Position numbers and translations under genes: made by a program | Notes under the pieces: generated by a model | Told to the model about the DNA's origin: nothing | Seen by the model: only the letters and a program-made list of their open reading frames with translations | The model's database searches: none | Shown here: piece by piece, positions 24,925-34,373 of the stretch | How the letters are laid out: the number at the start of each line of letters is the position of its first letter | Position numbering within the stretch: position 1 is the stretch's first letter | DNA from: Adiantum capillus-veneris | Taxonomy: Eukaryota; Streptophyta; Polypodiopsida; Polypodiales; Pteridaceae | Assembly: GCA_014529385.2 (NCBI GenBank) | Contig: CM043949.1 | Coordinates: 110,949,977-111,013,976, forward strand | DNA length: 64,000 bases | Direction: 5' to 3'

Positions 24925-25160
24925 AAAAAAATCATTATATATATATAACCACCGGAGCTATCAAATTTCACACAACCAAACATTGAGCTACCTAATAAAA
25001 GTAATCATCTTCTCTCTAAAGATAAAATATATATAACAATATAGAAAATAATATTTAGTTAAAATTAATTTACATTTTAGTTTTATAATTTATAGTTCTT
25101 TTTGTTTTAAATTTTGAATTGAATAGTTTTGAATCAAAATAAAATTTAGAACTTGCTCTT

Positions 25161-25790
25161 GCTGTATTGGAGTTGTTTCACACTTAAAGAGAAGAAAATC
25201 ACCTCGAGAACCATCTATCATTCTGTTTCAGTATATACTCACACTTGAAGATGGGTGTGTAACGTAAATCGTGATTATTTACTTTTGTTCTAGCGTAAGA
25301 GTGTTTACTTGCACTGGAGATAATCAATTGTTTCACTTAGAGTAAGGTTTAAGAATTAAGAATTTCTATGAATCTTTGTGCTAGAGTGATATACTCACAC
25401 ATGGCAGAATGTTGACGAAGTTTCTAACTGAGGCATTTTTATCGTACTTGATGCTTATCTTGTACAGTTAGAAATTCTTCAACTACGATAATGTTATCAC
25501 CTTGTTGTGTTAGAGCAGCTGCTCACACTTTCAGGTGTATTGTCAATTAAAGTTTTTTGGCTATACTTGATGTTTATCTTGTATCACTAGAAGTGCTTCT
25601 ATTACAATGATGTTATCACCTTGTTGTGTTAGAGTAGTTGCTCACACTTCCAGGAAGAAATGCAATGATCAATACATATTGTTTTTACCGATGTGATTTG
25701 TAAAAAATATGATAATATAGCTACAATTCAAAATTGATCGTTGGTAACCAATGACCATCCCGTTGAGTTAGAGTATTATGCTCACACTTT
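25161..25790 (+). repeat. Left subterminal repeats of hAT-like element
   Basis: Best copies: 25,376-25,402, 25,501-25,530, 25,621-25,649 and 25,762-25,789, each reading roughly TTGTGTTAGAG, a 6-8 base spacer, then CTCACACTT. Weaker copies lie at 25,161-25,185, 25,223-25,246 and about 25,290-25,318. Each copy is itself an imperfect inverted repeat (GTGTTAGAG against CTCACAC). Spacing is about 80-140 bases. The set is mirrored at the right end. Confidence 0.8.
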
Positions 25791-26072
25791 GAGATGATCC
25801 GATGTGACAAAATATTATTTAGGATACAATTCTTATCATTTGTAGGTGTAAAGTATTCAAAATTTATTCCAAATACCTAAACAATGAATTATATGCTCTT
25901 TTTGAATATGTGGATATGATACAAAATTGTTGTCCGATACGATTAGTCGACTATGTACTTTTAATTTTTTGGCATAATCAATTGATAAATTGTATACTTT
26001 ACGTGTGATCAATAAAAAAAGATTAATCTAAAAATTACAATTATCTATTTTTACAAATCTCTTTTGTGCATC

Positions 26073-27632
26073 ATGATTCGTGGTCACGAGTGGACGTATG
26101 TGCATGAAATAGCGCCAGGACGAACTACATCTTGATTGAAGTGCAAGTCTTGTCACCATGTGTTCAGTGGCAATGCTACGAGGATCAAAGAGAATTTGTT
26201 CAAAGTGCCACGCAATGTTGGGCCTTGTACCTTGCCTCCACGAGACATAAATAAAATATTTCTGGATTATGTATGAAAAGTAAAGGTTTTCCTTGAGGGC
26301 AAAAGTAAAGGGGTAATCAACAGCGGTCGTACTATGGGAAGAGCAGATTCAATGGATGAAGAAGAATCTATTACAAATGAGGAGAGGAATCCAATGAAGA
26401 CTAATAATAGAGAGAAAAATTCTTTTAATCCTTGTTACTAGGGTGGCGTGCACGGTACACCATCCTTTGACGTAGGTTCATCCAGTAATGCATCTAATTC
26501 AAAGTGAAATTGTACCGATGATATTGGAAGAGGGTTATCTACGGATCAAACACTCCATCAAGCTTTTAATAAACAATGGTTATACATGCTACATTTGAAG
26601 TGGACGCAAGCATTTCCTCCATGTGGTATTCCATTCAATGTAGTGCGGAATCAAATCTTCAAAGATTCATTGATGTTGAGCACCTCCAAAAAAGGATTTA
26701 TAATAAAATGCGCACAGAGTATGTTGACAAAGTCAAAGATGAGGTAGAAATCATGCTCAAACGTGAAATATTGGAGTATGTTCCTACTTTTGGATGTACT
26801 ATAGCTTTAGATGGATGGACCAATTGTCAGAAAAAACCTTTAATCAATGTGATGGTGATTTGTCCTCAAGGGTCGTTATTTTTAGAAGTCATTGACACGT
26901 CCTTGAAGGAAAAAAACATTCTGCGCTATATCAAAAGCTGAAGGACCAAAGAATATGACAGCCATTGTCACCGACAATGCTGCAAATTACGAAGGTGCAG
27001 GTCTTGTAATTCAAGCAAAGTATTCGGAATTAACATGGGTACCATGTAGTGCACATACTAACAATTTTCTTCTGAAAGACATTGGCAAACTTGAAAAAAT
27101 AAATACTACTGTTGGAAGCAAACACAATAGTAAATTTCATTAGAGAGCATCAATTTTTATATGCTCTGTTCAAAACCAAGCCGCCTAACAAGGCATTACA
27201 ATTCTTTTGTGCGACTTGGTTTGCTTATGTACATTATGTATATTGTCAACATCGAAAGATGTTTGACATGCCTTGGTGGAGACATTTGCTGACAGGCAAT
27301 GGGATGCATGGCTTAGAAAACATCCCAACTTCCAAGCTACAACATTAAGGGTTCATCAACTCGTCAATTTTCCAGTGTTCTGGAGAAATGTGAAAAAAGT
27401 TGTCAATGTTACTAAACCCTTTTGTGGACCTGTTGCCCTTGGTGGATAAAGACGCTTTTGTTTTTGGAAAGGTATATTGGTATATATCAAAAGACATTGA
27501 AAAGCTCAAGGACTTTCAAGGCTACACTAGTAGAGATAAATTATTTCTAGATTCATGCACAGAATCTTGATGGACGCAAATGCACATGCCATTACACAAT
27601 GCAGCATTCGCTTTGGATCCAAAATCTCACAA
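26073..27632 (+). pseudogene. hAT transposase (BED zinc finger + DUF659), decayed
   Basis: Starting from ATG at 26,073, the BED finger reads WTYVHEIAPGRTTS, then TGA, then LKCKSCHHVFSGNATRIKEN; the usual final His of RIKEHL is Asn. The TGA sits where an Arg or Lys codon is usual. After a low-complexity linker comes the hAT block CGIPFNVVRNQIFKDS (about 26,630), a frameshift, then FGCTIALDGWTNCQKKPLIN (about 26,795-26,855) with the DUF659 Asp. After another break come AIVTDNAANYEGAG, TWVPCSAHTNNFLLKDIGKL and NFIREHQFLYALF. Later pieces in shifted frames include FWRNVKKVVNVTKPF and MPLHNAAFALDPKSHK. The C-terminal hAT dimerisation domain is absent; the sequence stops where gypsy sequence begins at about 27,632. 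At least three frameshifts and several stops make it inactive. Confidence 0.87.
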
Positions 27633-28487
27633 GTCTAGAGCATGTAGAACTGTTGAGAGTTCCTTCTCATATATGCATAGAGCTTGCTCAACAGGATCAA
27701 GCCTTCGACTTTCATAGGCTATGGCATGCCCTTCTTGGAGCAAAACGGCTCCAAGGCAATCACTACAAGCGTGGCATTGGACCTTAAAGGGCTTTGAGAG
27801 ATCCGGCAGTGTAAGCACAGGTTGAGAGATAAGCTTTTCAAAATCATTGTTCTCCTTGGTGGACCATATATACCTAATTTTTTTCTTGGTTAGGTCAGTA
27901 ATGGTCATGCAATTTGTGAGAACTTTTCTATGAAGCGTCTATAGTATGCACACATACCTATAAAGCTTCTTACTTCATGCAGATTCCTTGGATTAGGCCA
28001 TCCTTTTATTACCTCTAACTTTGATGGATCCATTTGGATGCCATCTTGAGAGATAATGTGACCTAAATAGTGAATCTCTTGTAAGAAAAATTCACTTTTC
28101 TTTCACTAATATAAAGTTTATTCTCTCATAAAACTTGAAATATTACCTGGAGGTGTTGCTTGTGTTCGTCTAATGAATTAGAGTAGATGATTATATCATC
28201 AAAGAACACTCCAGTAAAGGTTTGGTAGGCCTGAATAGCTTCTCCATCAAGCGGTTAATTGTGGTTGGTGCATTGGTCAAGCCAAAATGCATGACAATGT
28301 ACTCGTAAAGACCAAACATAGTACGAAATGTGGTCTTTACAATGCATTGATCAACTATCCTTATTTGATGGTAGCCACTTTTTAGGTCAATCCTATTGAA
28401 GTAGGTCGACCCCTGTAGGTTAACATATTTCGCCATATCCTCTGTTAAACGCGCACAAAATTGTTGTTCTTGCTCTCCAAAATCCAT
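27627..28487 (-). pseudogene. Ty3/gypsy reverse transcriptase and RNase H fragment
   Basis: On the minus strand the RT core reads [16 protein letters not shown], then TTFRTMFGLYEYIVMHFGLT and NAPTTINRLM. A frameshift near 28,205 leads to VFFDDIIIYSNSLDEHK with the catalytic FDD. The stretch 28,180-27,910 carries many stops. The next open block holds the connection and RNase H start: TDLTKKK, PVLTLPDLSKPFKVQCHACS, GAVLLQEGHAIAYESRRLDP and YEKELSTVLHAL. It ends inside RNase H at about 27,632, exactly where plus-strand hAT transposase sequence begins. No integrase and no 3' LTR follow. The copy is a truncated internal fragment. Confidence 0.9.
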
Positions 28488-28499
28488 CTTTTTTAAGAC

Positions 28500-29581
28500 A
28501 ATTGCTGAGATGTAAATCCCAAAACTTGTCTACATATTTGTGGATAGATTCGTAAGGAGAGAGATTTAAGCTTCACCATTCACTAAGTACTTTGTCTTTG
28601 GCATCGGTTGCCAAAAACTGCTCCATGATGGAGGCTATTAAAGATTTCCATGTTCATGGAGCTTCATCATTTGCTCATAGGCTAGACCACCATTGCTTGG
28701 CGGAATTTTAAAAATGCATGGCTACATGATGTAACTTAGAGGACTCCGTGGAGCCCTCATCTTCAAATGTTGCATCAAATTGTTGTTTAAAGGCCAAAAC
28801 TTTGTCCGTAGCACCAAAAGTGCCATAGTAGGTGAGGAAAGAGACTTCCTATGGCCTCTTCTTTTAGGTGGTTTAAGAGCAACACCATCACTTTCTTCAG
28901 AAGACGAAGAGTATGAGGAGGATAGAGAAGAGGGGAGCTCTTTCTCGCCTTTTTCTTCCTTGTTCCTCCTTGTCTGCACCATCACTTTCTTCAGAAGAGG
29001 AAGAGGAAGATGAAGAAGAGGGTGACCTCTTTCTCGCCTTTTTCTTCTCTTGTTTCCTCTCTTCCCTCTTTGAATTATGGCGTAGAGAAGTATGCGATGG
29101 TCTTCTCCGTTTAGGGGGTGTTGGAGGGTGTTTTGCCTGCAGTCTTCGTGGAGCCATCTCTGCTAAGGTGGCAGGAGATTCACTTCTTTCTCATTCTTTT
29201 GGTGAGGGCTCTACTGTTGAAACTTGGGTTCTCCTTTGGAGGGAGATGCCTCATCGAGTAGCAAGTTTTTGAGCCCTTCATACAAATCCTCCTCTTCTTC
29301 CCTTATCAGAGAGATTCCTCTTTTGGAAGTCTCACCAAGAGCTTTCCTAGGTACTCTCTCTTCTTGGTGGGGAGTTTGGAGAATATCATGGGTGCGCAAT
29401 TGATGTAGCACTTCACCTTGGACAGATGGGTTGCCCAGGGCATGTTGAAGCCTAAAAACAAGATAGTTACAAGCATAGGGGCATCATCAATTGCTCTTTC
29501 ATTAGCAAAATCAAAGCTATCAACATTCATTTCAATCTCTTTTCCCTTCTCAGCCATACTAGCAAATTTCAGGTGTTTCAA
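28500..29581 (-). pseudogene. Gag region remnant of the same gypsy fragment
   Basis: Minus-strand ORFs at 29,581-29,306, 29,411-29,211, 29,157-28,897 and 28,985-28,722 are frame-broken pieces of one protein. It includes a Ser-rich acidic block that occurs twice (SSSSSSSSSEESDG and SSSEESDG). Between 28,700 and 28,500 the minus strand reads MEQFLATDAKDKVLSEW, then SPYESIHKYVDKFWDLHL, which fits the plant gypsy gag pattern (W...T..EY...F..L). Protease is missing: gag runs almost directly into RT, so an internal deletion has occurred. Confidence 0.65.
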
Positions 29582-29933
29582 GCCCTAGTTTCTACTCCTC
29601 TTTACCTTCAAAGATAAGCACTCAAGCATCTATACCCATGGCTCGAATATTATTAATTGCAAGGAATAGAAGAGAGGGTTCAATAGAGCCAAGACAACAC
29701 CGGTTCCTATCAAGCTTCTAATAGCTCAATAGTGGTTAAGCCATAGGCAAGCCCCATAGGACTCCATTATTAAGACCATAACTCTCGACGGTATCCCCGT
29801 CAACTGCATAAAGCAGAAGTGCTTCAAGGATAAAAAAATCCCTATTCAACTTACTCTTTTGCAATTAACAACACCAACCATTTGTAGCAAGCTTGAGGAC
29901 CTCTCTTCTTGAGCAAGAAAAAAGAAACCAATA

Positions 29934-29945
29934 GCTCTGATACCA
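29934..29945 (-). promoter_or_regulatory. Primer-binding site, tRNA-iMet type
   Basis: The minus strand reads TGGTATCAGAGC, the standard plant tRNA-iMet PBS, just after an LTR end TTACA. Confidence 0.88.
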
Positions 29946-29946
29946 A

Positions 29947-30887
29947 TGTAACATTTTAATGCACTAGTCACTTGTGTGTAGTGGAAATTGATAACATAGT
30001 GAGCATTTCATTATGAACAAGTTCCTAATGAGCATAGAGAGAGAGTACTTAATTTGAGAAAGCAACATAGCAATTTACACCTAGCTAATTTGGCATTGAC
30101 AATACTTGAAAAGAGAGAGAAATAGAACAACTGACAATAGTTGAGGACCATATTTACATGGAGCTGGTTCCCCCTCCATAAAGGCTTTGTATTATAGCTT
30201 CTCCCATCAAAGGAGACTTTTGTACAATACAATCTTTGTGTTCCTTGACAAAACTAGTTGGTACAATGAAGATGGAAGCTTCATGAACCAAATTATGCTT
30301 GAAAAACACACCTAGTGTCCCTAGCCTCATTCCCAAGACCTCACACACCTTCAAAAATGGTGAGAGCTAGCAGGGAATGAGGATAGATTGAGAGGAAGAA
30401 GATGTATCTTACGAGAAACAAGTATTCTCCTCACATAATCACTCTAATAGCATAGCTTAGCTTAGTATGGTAGAGGAGATGAGCATGCCATTGAAGCTTG
30501 GCTCTTGGTTGGATCTGCATTTCATAGCCAAGAGTTGTTGGTGTAGGCCTCTACTTCTCAATGCTTGGATAAGGAGATGGAGTTCTTCTTGCACATGAGT
30601 TCTCTATGTGTGTGGCAATGTGTTAGAGTAAAATGCAGCCCTCTCTCTCTTCTTGGTCGACCCCTCTTGCTAATTGCTCATGATGGACTCCCATTGGCTC
30701 CTGTAAAGCTTAGCCAATCACAAATTAGAAGCATGATTGATAGCCTTTTGACAAGTGTCCCCCTTTCCCCTTTTGTGAGAGCTTTAGGTAATTAAGAAAT
30801 TCAATTAAAATCTCATTGGACCTCTTAGTCTTCTAGGGAGCTTAATTTCTATTGCTTCTTTTATCAAGCATTTTTTTAATTGCTTAG
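29947..30887 (-). mobile_element. 5' LTR region of the gypsy fragment (outer edge unresolved)
   Basis: On the plus strand it opens TGTAACATTTTAATG immediately next to the PBS. The interval has no coding signal. No partner LTR is present in the window, so length and outer edge cannot be set; it may end anywhere up to the dispersed repeat at about 30,888. Confidence 0.55.
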
Positions 30888-31022
30888 ACTAACTTTACTC
30901 TAGCCTAATTCTCATTGGTCCACCTCTATGGCCATCAATAGGATTTGAGGGGAGATTGGGGGCAACTGGCCTAGGAGCCTGAGATGTGTCCAGTATTCCC
31001 TTTGTGTAAAGGGGGAGTTTTG

Positions 31023-31074
<52 letters not shown>

Positions 31075-31375
31075 CTCTCTCATCCCCTTCTAAAAGGGCT
31101 CGCCCTTCCTTCCTAGGGATGTGGGAAGACTTTTTAGTCTTTCCATGACCATCCAATTTTTCCCTATGTTGGCCTTTGGACTATTATGTCTTTTAAGCCC
31201 CATTGAAGCACATTTCTTTTATGCAGAGTGTCCCCCCTTTGGATCCCTATTTTTCCTCCTAGGATCCCTGCAGAGACCAGTCTGGCAGCCTTACCAATAT
31301 TCTAGCTTTTACTCCCCTAGTACTTCCCCATATTAAATTATCAGTTTAACATGAAAAAATCATTTGGGAGAAGTA
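30888..31375. repeat. Dispersed repeat, copy 1 (other copy 36,530-37,111)
   Basis: Shared landmarks in order: CTAATTCTCATTGGTCCACC, TCTATGGCCATC, GGGGGCAACTGG, TTCCCTTTGTGTAAAGGG, a GT microsatellite (31,025-31,072), CTAAAAGGGCTC, GGATCCCTA, CCAATATTCTAGCTTTT, and ATTAAAT followed by ATCAGTTTAACATGA. It is probably part of an LTR or a non-autonomous element, but no termini were identified. Confidence 0.8.
31025..31072. repeat. (GT)n microsatellite
   Basis: Pure GT run followed by a short CT tail, within the dispersed repeat. Confidence 0.95.
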
Positions 31376-31379
31376 GATA

Positions 31380-32018
31380 TTAGTTTTTATGACATGAGAA
31401 TAAGCTAGAAGTGCCCCAATCTATAATGCCGCAATAAACAGCAAAATGCAACATACTGTTGCGAGGATGAAGGTCGTTGCGCAAAAAATCATGGTGATGC
31501 AAGAGCTTCAATGTTTGCAGTAGAGCATTGACAATGTGCAAGATATTGTCTTGGAATCGCTCTATACTAACAGTTATTTGCAAAAACTCTTTGATGGCAA
31601 GCAAGTGACATGTTTGTATCTATTGCTCCACATGGCCACCGTTCCAACATCTAAAGATAAGCATTGGTTGTGGGGAGTGATGCATGATGCCAAGTGGCAG
31701 GATTATACCTCAGTGTTGGATATTTAAAATGGTGGCTTTTTCCATGGATTGTTGTGCAGCAGTTGGACCGTGTGGCTGGATCTTGAATACTTTAGCTGCA
31801 TACACAAGTTCTAAGAAGGCACGATGCAGTACACAAACTTGCTTGACATATGCCCATCTCCCTTCTCTGAGTTGGGGAGTTTGCAAGTGGAAAACATGTC
31901 GATCTTGTAGAAGGTGCAATACTAGTGGATCATCGCCTTGGGCTATTGCTTCTACATTGACCGGTTGAGCGGGAGTTGCCACTTCTATCTCAGTGGCTAG
32001 CTCGGTAGGATTAGCCAC
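31380..32018 (-). pseudogene. Protein-kinase-like pseudogene
   Basis: One minus-strand frame runs from ATG at 32,018 to 31,380, broken by TGA (31,710-31,712) and TAG (31,620-31,622) but with no frameshift. It shows the kinase order: YAAKVF (the VAIK lysine), SMEKATILNIQH (the helix-C Glu), then after the TGA GIILPLGI and LIFRCWNGGHVEQ (hinge-like), then LLHHHDFLRNDLHPRNSML (catalytic loop, NDLHPRN with D and N) and CGIIDWGTS (in place of DFG). The TGA sits where H-W or H-P is expected. The glycine loop is unclear and the C-lobe after DWG is missing. NDLHPxN with DWG is seen in divergent kinase-like proteins. It lies inside the hAT-like transposon and could be a captured host gene. Assignment is by motif order only. 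Confidence 0.6.
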
Positions 32019-32670
32019 TCTCGATTTTTTGCTAGGGCCTTCTTATTTACTTTTCTTTTCATTTCTGCAGGCAATTGATGAACCAATTGCATTCTTTTGC
32101 ATACTAAAGGGAGAGAGAAGACTTTAGGGTTTTAGAGAGCATCAAAAGCAACCAAGAATTGGTCCAAAACTTGCTTGACAAACCCTCGTAATTGACCGCC
32201 ACTGAAAATTGCAATATCAAATGATATTGTGGGGAATGATTGTTGTAAGCACTTCAAAAGCAATGTTTTGTCAATGTGTTCACAAAATCATTGAAGCTAG
32301 AAGGCTTTGCAGTTTCAAAACATCGATGCAACTACTGCTCTTCCACACCGTGCAGGTAGCGAACAATAGCTTCAGTGACGGTTTTTCAATGTGCTCGTGA
32401 TAGCTTCGTCTCTAGCATGGCTTTAAAAATAAACAATGATATATTAACACCAAGAGAATAATTCAAATTTCAAACATGCTGAAATATGAAAATGTTTAAT
32501 ATCAAGACTTAGAAAGATTTAATGTGAATGATTTGTTCCAACAAAAGAAATATATACAATTTTCAATGAATATGATTTTGGAATAAGATTTTGTTATCAA
32601 TTATTAAATAAATGTACATTCAATTTAGAAAACAGATGCCTAAATGTTAACATTATGAAAAAGTAGTCTA
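32019..32670. other. No recognised gene
   Basis: Sequence upstream of the kinase-like pseudogene; ORFs are short and no hAT C-terminal domain is visible. Confidence 0.4.
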
Positions 32671-33570
32671 ATTGTGTGAGTTAAAAACTCTAACACAAGT
32701 GTGGACACTACTAAACACAGGTCACTGGAAGTTTATGTCACACAAAAGTAGTCTATTAGACTACAAAAAGTGTACGATACGTACTAATAGTCCAATTGTG
32801 TGAGCTAATAGGTCTAACACAAGAGTGGTCACTATTATTAAATTGATTGAAAAACTAAATAATCAAATTTTTCATTGTTCAAGTGTGAGAAAATCTCTAA
32901 CACAAGGCAACAGTCGAACCATTAATCATCACATCTTGAAAAAGTCTATTTGTCATAGTCACAAAACACACGTAGAGAGTACATCTTTATTCACCTATTG
33001 CAAGTACCAGACAGTGATGAAAAGAGAAGCAAAGATTCAACTTAGCACTCACTATCTGGTACTATTGCTTAGGTGAGTTGGAGACGTAAAACGAAAGCAT
33101 AAACAATAGTGCAAACAAAATATAAACATTGATACATTTGTAAATGAAGAGAAAATTAAAGTTAAACTTAACTCTTCACTCTTCAAATGTGGAAATATGT
33201 ATACTTTATTTATACTATAGTTGAGCTATGTGTCTAGCATGTAAAGTAAACTATATTGGATAGCAAGGTTCTAAATATGTTTGTTTATTTTTCCAACTTC
33301 TGAAGTGTGAGTATTCTCATACACAACACAAAGTGACAAACCTCTATCCCATCTCTGAAGTGCGAGAAAGGAACCTCTACACAACACGAGTGGGATTCTA
33401 CACTCCCTATGGCTCTCTCTGGAGTGTGACCAATTGGTCTACACAACCATGAGACAAAGCTGTAATGTCCTATCTATTCCAAGAGTGTAATTATGTCGAC
33501 ACAACCTCAAAATAGGCCTACACACCTGCAAACTAATTTTGTGTGCAAGGTGAACCTCTAGCACAACACA
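32671..33570 (-). repeat. Right subterminal repeats of hAT-like element
   Basis: Copies in reverse orientation to the left set: 32,671-32,699, 32,794-32,822, about 32,880-32,906, 33,301-33,330, about 33,355-33,388, about 33,421-33,449, 33,481-33,506 and 33,541-33,570. On the plus strand each reads roughly AAGTGTGAG, a spacer, then CTCTAACACAA. The copies towards the end drift to TCTACACAACA. Confidence 0.8.
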
Positions 33571-33664
33571 AATTTGCAAAAAAAAAAGTTAAAAATAAAA
33601 TTGAAAAATGCTTATACATGCTTGATCTATCACCTCTATCTCTATCAAACTAAAAGTTACAGTA

Positions 33665-33770
33665 CGCTCCTTCGATCAAAGAGACGTATATATTAAACGG
33701 TTCTTCGATCGAAGGTTTCTTCAATCGAAAAAACCTTCGATCGAAGAAACCTTCGATCGAAGATTTTATT
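33665..33770. repeat. Clustered CTTCGATCGAAG palindromes at right transposon end
   Basis: Sites at 33,671 (partial), 33,701-33,714, about 33,720-33,729 (variant), 33,734-33,745 and 33,750-33,762. They share the ATCGAAG arm with the palindrome at 24,905-24,924. Confidence 0.8.
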
Positions 33771-33854
33771 TGATTATATGTTTTACAATGTATTATTCAA
33801 AAAACACTATATAATCCAAAAAATACGTATAATTTTCATTATATGACCGTATAA

Positions 33855-34136
33855 ATGCAACCCAGGCTCTTGGTGGGTAACTTCAATATGGTGGAGAAGA
33901 GAAGGGACATAACGGGGGTATCAAACATGCTAGCTGAATTTGAAAGATCCAAATGGCTAAGATTTTGTAAGAAATGGGCATTGGTGGACATGTGGGAGTT
34001 AGGTCTATGGAGCAACATGTCGAGGTTCACATACACCAATTTGCAATATACCAGTACGACATCTCGAGTGGACCACTATTACTACTTTCATCAAGCCAAT
34101 TGGTTGTCCTCATGGATTGAACTGTCTATCGGATAA
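33855..34136 (+). pseudogene. LINE endonuclease fragment (EEP domain, C-terminal half)
   Basis: The translation LLVGNFNMVEKRRDITG, then FCKKWALVDMWELGLWSN and SRFTYTNLQ...TSRVDHYYYF, follows the C-terminal half of LINE apurinic-type endonucleases, where the usual strings are GGDFN, LVD.W and FT..N....SRLD. The catalytic Asp of GDFN has become Asn. The fragment starts abruptly at the right end of the hAT-like transposon and ends at a stop at 34,134-34,136, with traces possibly continuing to about 34,200. It is probably the piece of LINE into which the transposon inserted. Confidence 0.82.
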
Positions 34137-34218
34137 TCCCGTCGTGAAGCTCAAAAATAAAAAAAGGAGAAAATCACTACCCCTAAGGGTCTAAGAGGTT
34201 ACTTTCAATGGGGGACTC

Positions 34219-34373
34219 TGTAGAAACCCACGGGAGTAGCTTAGGAGATCCACCTCCCTATATATAGGCTATGTGGCTCTTAGCCCTAGCTTGGTTGGAT
34301 CCCCAGTCCACATCTAAGCCGTCCACACCCTTGGCCTAGTTCCATGACCCCCTGGGTTACCCTTGCCCTTACA
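34219..34373 (-). mobile_element. 155-bp LTR (3' LTR of a minus-strand element)
   Basis: It begins TGTAGAAACC and ends CCCTTACA, with a TATA-like CTATATATAGG inside. Directly to the right the minus strand reads CCAAGGGGGGATTAA, a polypurine tract in the right place for a 3' LTR of a minus-strand element. Partial identity with 19,115-19,216. Confidence 0.6.

Larger units (their letters stand above)
24783..33855 (+). mobile_element. Composite hAT-like DNA transposon, about 9 kb, non-functional
   Basis: Three signals define it. The two flanking parts carry multiple subterminal repeats of consensus TTGTGTTAGAG-N6-8-CTCACACTT in opposite orientation (left 25,161-25,790; right 32,671-33,570). Both ends have TATACG-rich AT sequence and ATCGAAG palindromes. 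The interior codes a plus-strand BED zinc finger plus DUF659 hAT transposase. hAT transposases are known to bind subterminal motifs. The right boundary is sharp: LINE endonuclease coding sequence begins at 33,855-33,858. The left boundary is about 24,783; exact terminal inverted repeats and the 8-bp target duplication could not be resolved. The interior also holds a minus-strand gypsy fragment (about 27.63-30.8 kb) and a kinase-like pseudogene. Confidence 0.65.

Noticed and set aside
25264-25282. GTAAAT-CGTGATTATTTAC near the hAT left end as a third member of the 47 kb palindrome family
   Set aside because: It shares 13 bases but the left arm is shortened. AT-rich sequence makes a chance match plausible, and it lies in a different element type.
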